DNA of 64,000 nucleotides. Origin: MWCO01 sp964488865. GTDB taxonomy: Bacteria; Myxococcota_A; Polyangia; Polyangiales; Polyangiaceae. Position 1 is the first letter of the stretch. The number at the start of each line of letters is the position of its first letter. Below the pieces are notes generated by a model that had not been told where the DNA came from, did not search any database, and saw nothing but the letters and a program-made list of their open reading frames with translations. Below, piece after piece: positions 63,779 through 64,000 of this stretch. Location of the stretch: assembly GCA_964488865.1 (NCBI GenBank), contig CAZAWR010000012.1:74968-138967 (forward strand), read 5' to 3'. The translations under genes were made by a program, and so were the position numbers.

Positions 63779-64000
63779 ATGAGGACGACGGCTAGGCTCA
63801 CTTCGATTTTGGCTCTCCTGCTGGTGGGAAGTCTGGGCGCGTGCGGAGGAGATGACTCGGACGGTACCGGTGCCTCGGCAGGTGGGGAGACGGGCGGCTC
63901 GGGAGGTGGGGAGACGGGCGGTTCGGCAGGTGGGGAGACGGGCGGTTCGGCAGGTGGTGCGACGGGCGGCTCGGGAGGTGGTGCGACGGGCGGCTCGGGA
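63779..64000 (+). CDS. Repeat-rich lipoprotein, cut by right edge
   Basis: The first 74 residues of a lipoprotein. ATG 63779 has GGAGG 8 bases upstream. A signal peptide (ARLTSILALLLVGSLGAC) ends in a lipobox at Cys22. After a short acidic stretch (GGDDSDGTGAS), the visible remainder is a tandem repeat of AGGETGGS/GGGATGGS octapeptides. Lipoproteins starting with such linkers, then a functional domain, are common in Polyangiales (compare the vWA lipoprotein at 2107-3432). The functional domain lies outside the window. Confidence 0.75.
   Translation, partial: MRTTARLTSILALLLVGSLGACGGDDSDGTGASAGGETGGSGGGETGGSAGGETGGSAGGATGGSGGGATGGSG
63878..63997 (+). repeat. 24-bp tandem repeat, five copies plus part
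   Basis: Five consecutive 24-base units starting at 63878, 63902, 63926, 63950 and 63974, of the type G(C/G)AGGTGG(GGA/TGC)GACGGGCGG(C/T)TCG. Each encodes one eight-residue unit of the lipoprotein linker, and the array continues past the window edge. Confidence 0.9.

Noticed and set aside
63878..63997. Short tandem repeats as a CRISPR array
   Set aside because: Units are contiguous, without spacers, and encode a continuous octapeptide linker.

Overview
The window is GC-rich, gene-dense chromosomal DNA, most likely from a myxobacterium (phylum Myxococcota, Polyangiales-like). The evidence is the composition plus typical protein signatures: a Cys-rich exported protein with a MYXO-CTERM-like tail (Cys, hydrophobic helix, Arg cluster), a GltG/PglI-type protein with a TonB-like C-terminus inside a run of TPR proteins, Gly/Ser-rich lipoproteins, a CGDG...GEQC disulfide motif, and many Ser/Thr-signalling parts (FHA, PP2C, kinase-like, sigma-54 activator, ECF sigma). 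I found no tRNA, rRNA, CRISPR array, insertion sequence or prophage.

Layout. 1-11 kb: a partial gene of unknown function, a PLP aminotransferase, a vWA lipoprotein, an SlyD-like prolyl isomerase, an AraC-type regulator, an SH3 protein, a superfamily-2 helicase, two tandem paralogous C40 peptidase lipoproteins and an anchored beta-propeller protein. 11-17 kb: FHA/sigma-54 activator divergent from a PP2C phosphatase, a small-molecule kinase, a TPR-metallopeptidase fusion and a Cys-repeat membrane protein. 17-30 kb: a UvrD/HelD-like helicase, a multi-pass membrane protein, two unusual lipoproteins (one with a clan CD-like His/Cys pair plus a lamin-tail domain; one transglutaminase-elicitor-like with two P-domains), a metallophosphoesterase, a TGS-uridine-kinase-like protein, a 59-residue zinc-ribbon protein and a PhnD-like protein without a signal peptide. 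30-39 kb: a 1774-residue protein that couples a kinase fold lacking its catalytic Asp to a very long TPR array, then FtsB-like, MshEN-domain and methylmalonyl-CoA mutase genes.

39-51 kb holds the most system-like region: an eight-gene minus-strand operon, nearly all envelope proteins, resembling the core of the Glt gliding/envelope machinery of Myxococcus xanthus (TPR periplasmic proteins, TPR lipoprotein, small secreted protein, membrane protein, GltG-like FHA-TM-TonB protein). It is divergent from an ECF sigma/anti-sigma pair and a lipoprotein. 55-64 kb: a GT-C glycosyltransferase, a Cys-rich MYXO-CTERM-like protein next to a signal peptidase II, a UbiA prenyltransferase, a cyclophilin lipoprotein, a phosphofructokinase, an anchored Ala/Pro-rich protein and a lipoprotein cut by the right edge whose first part is a 24-bp tandem repeat.

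Starts were chosen mainly by Shine-Dalgarno position, signal peptide and family length. Homology statements rest on remembered family motifs; no search was run.
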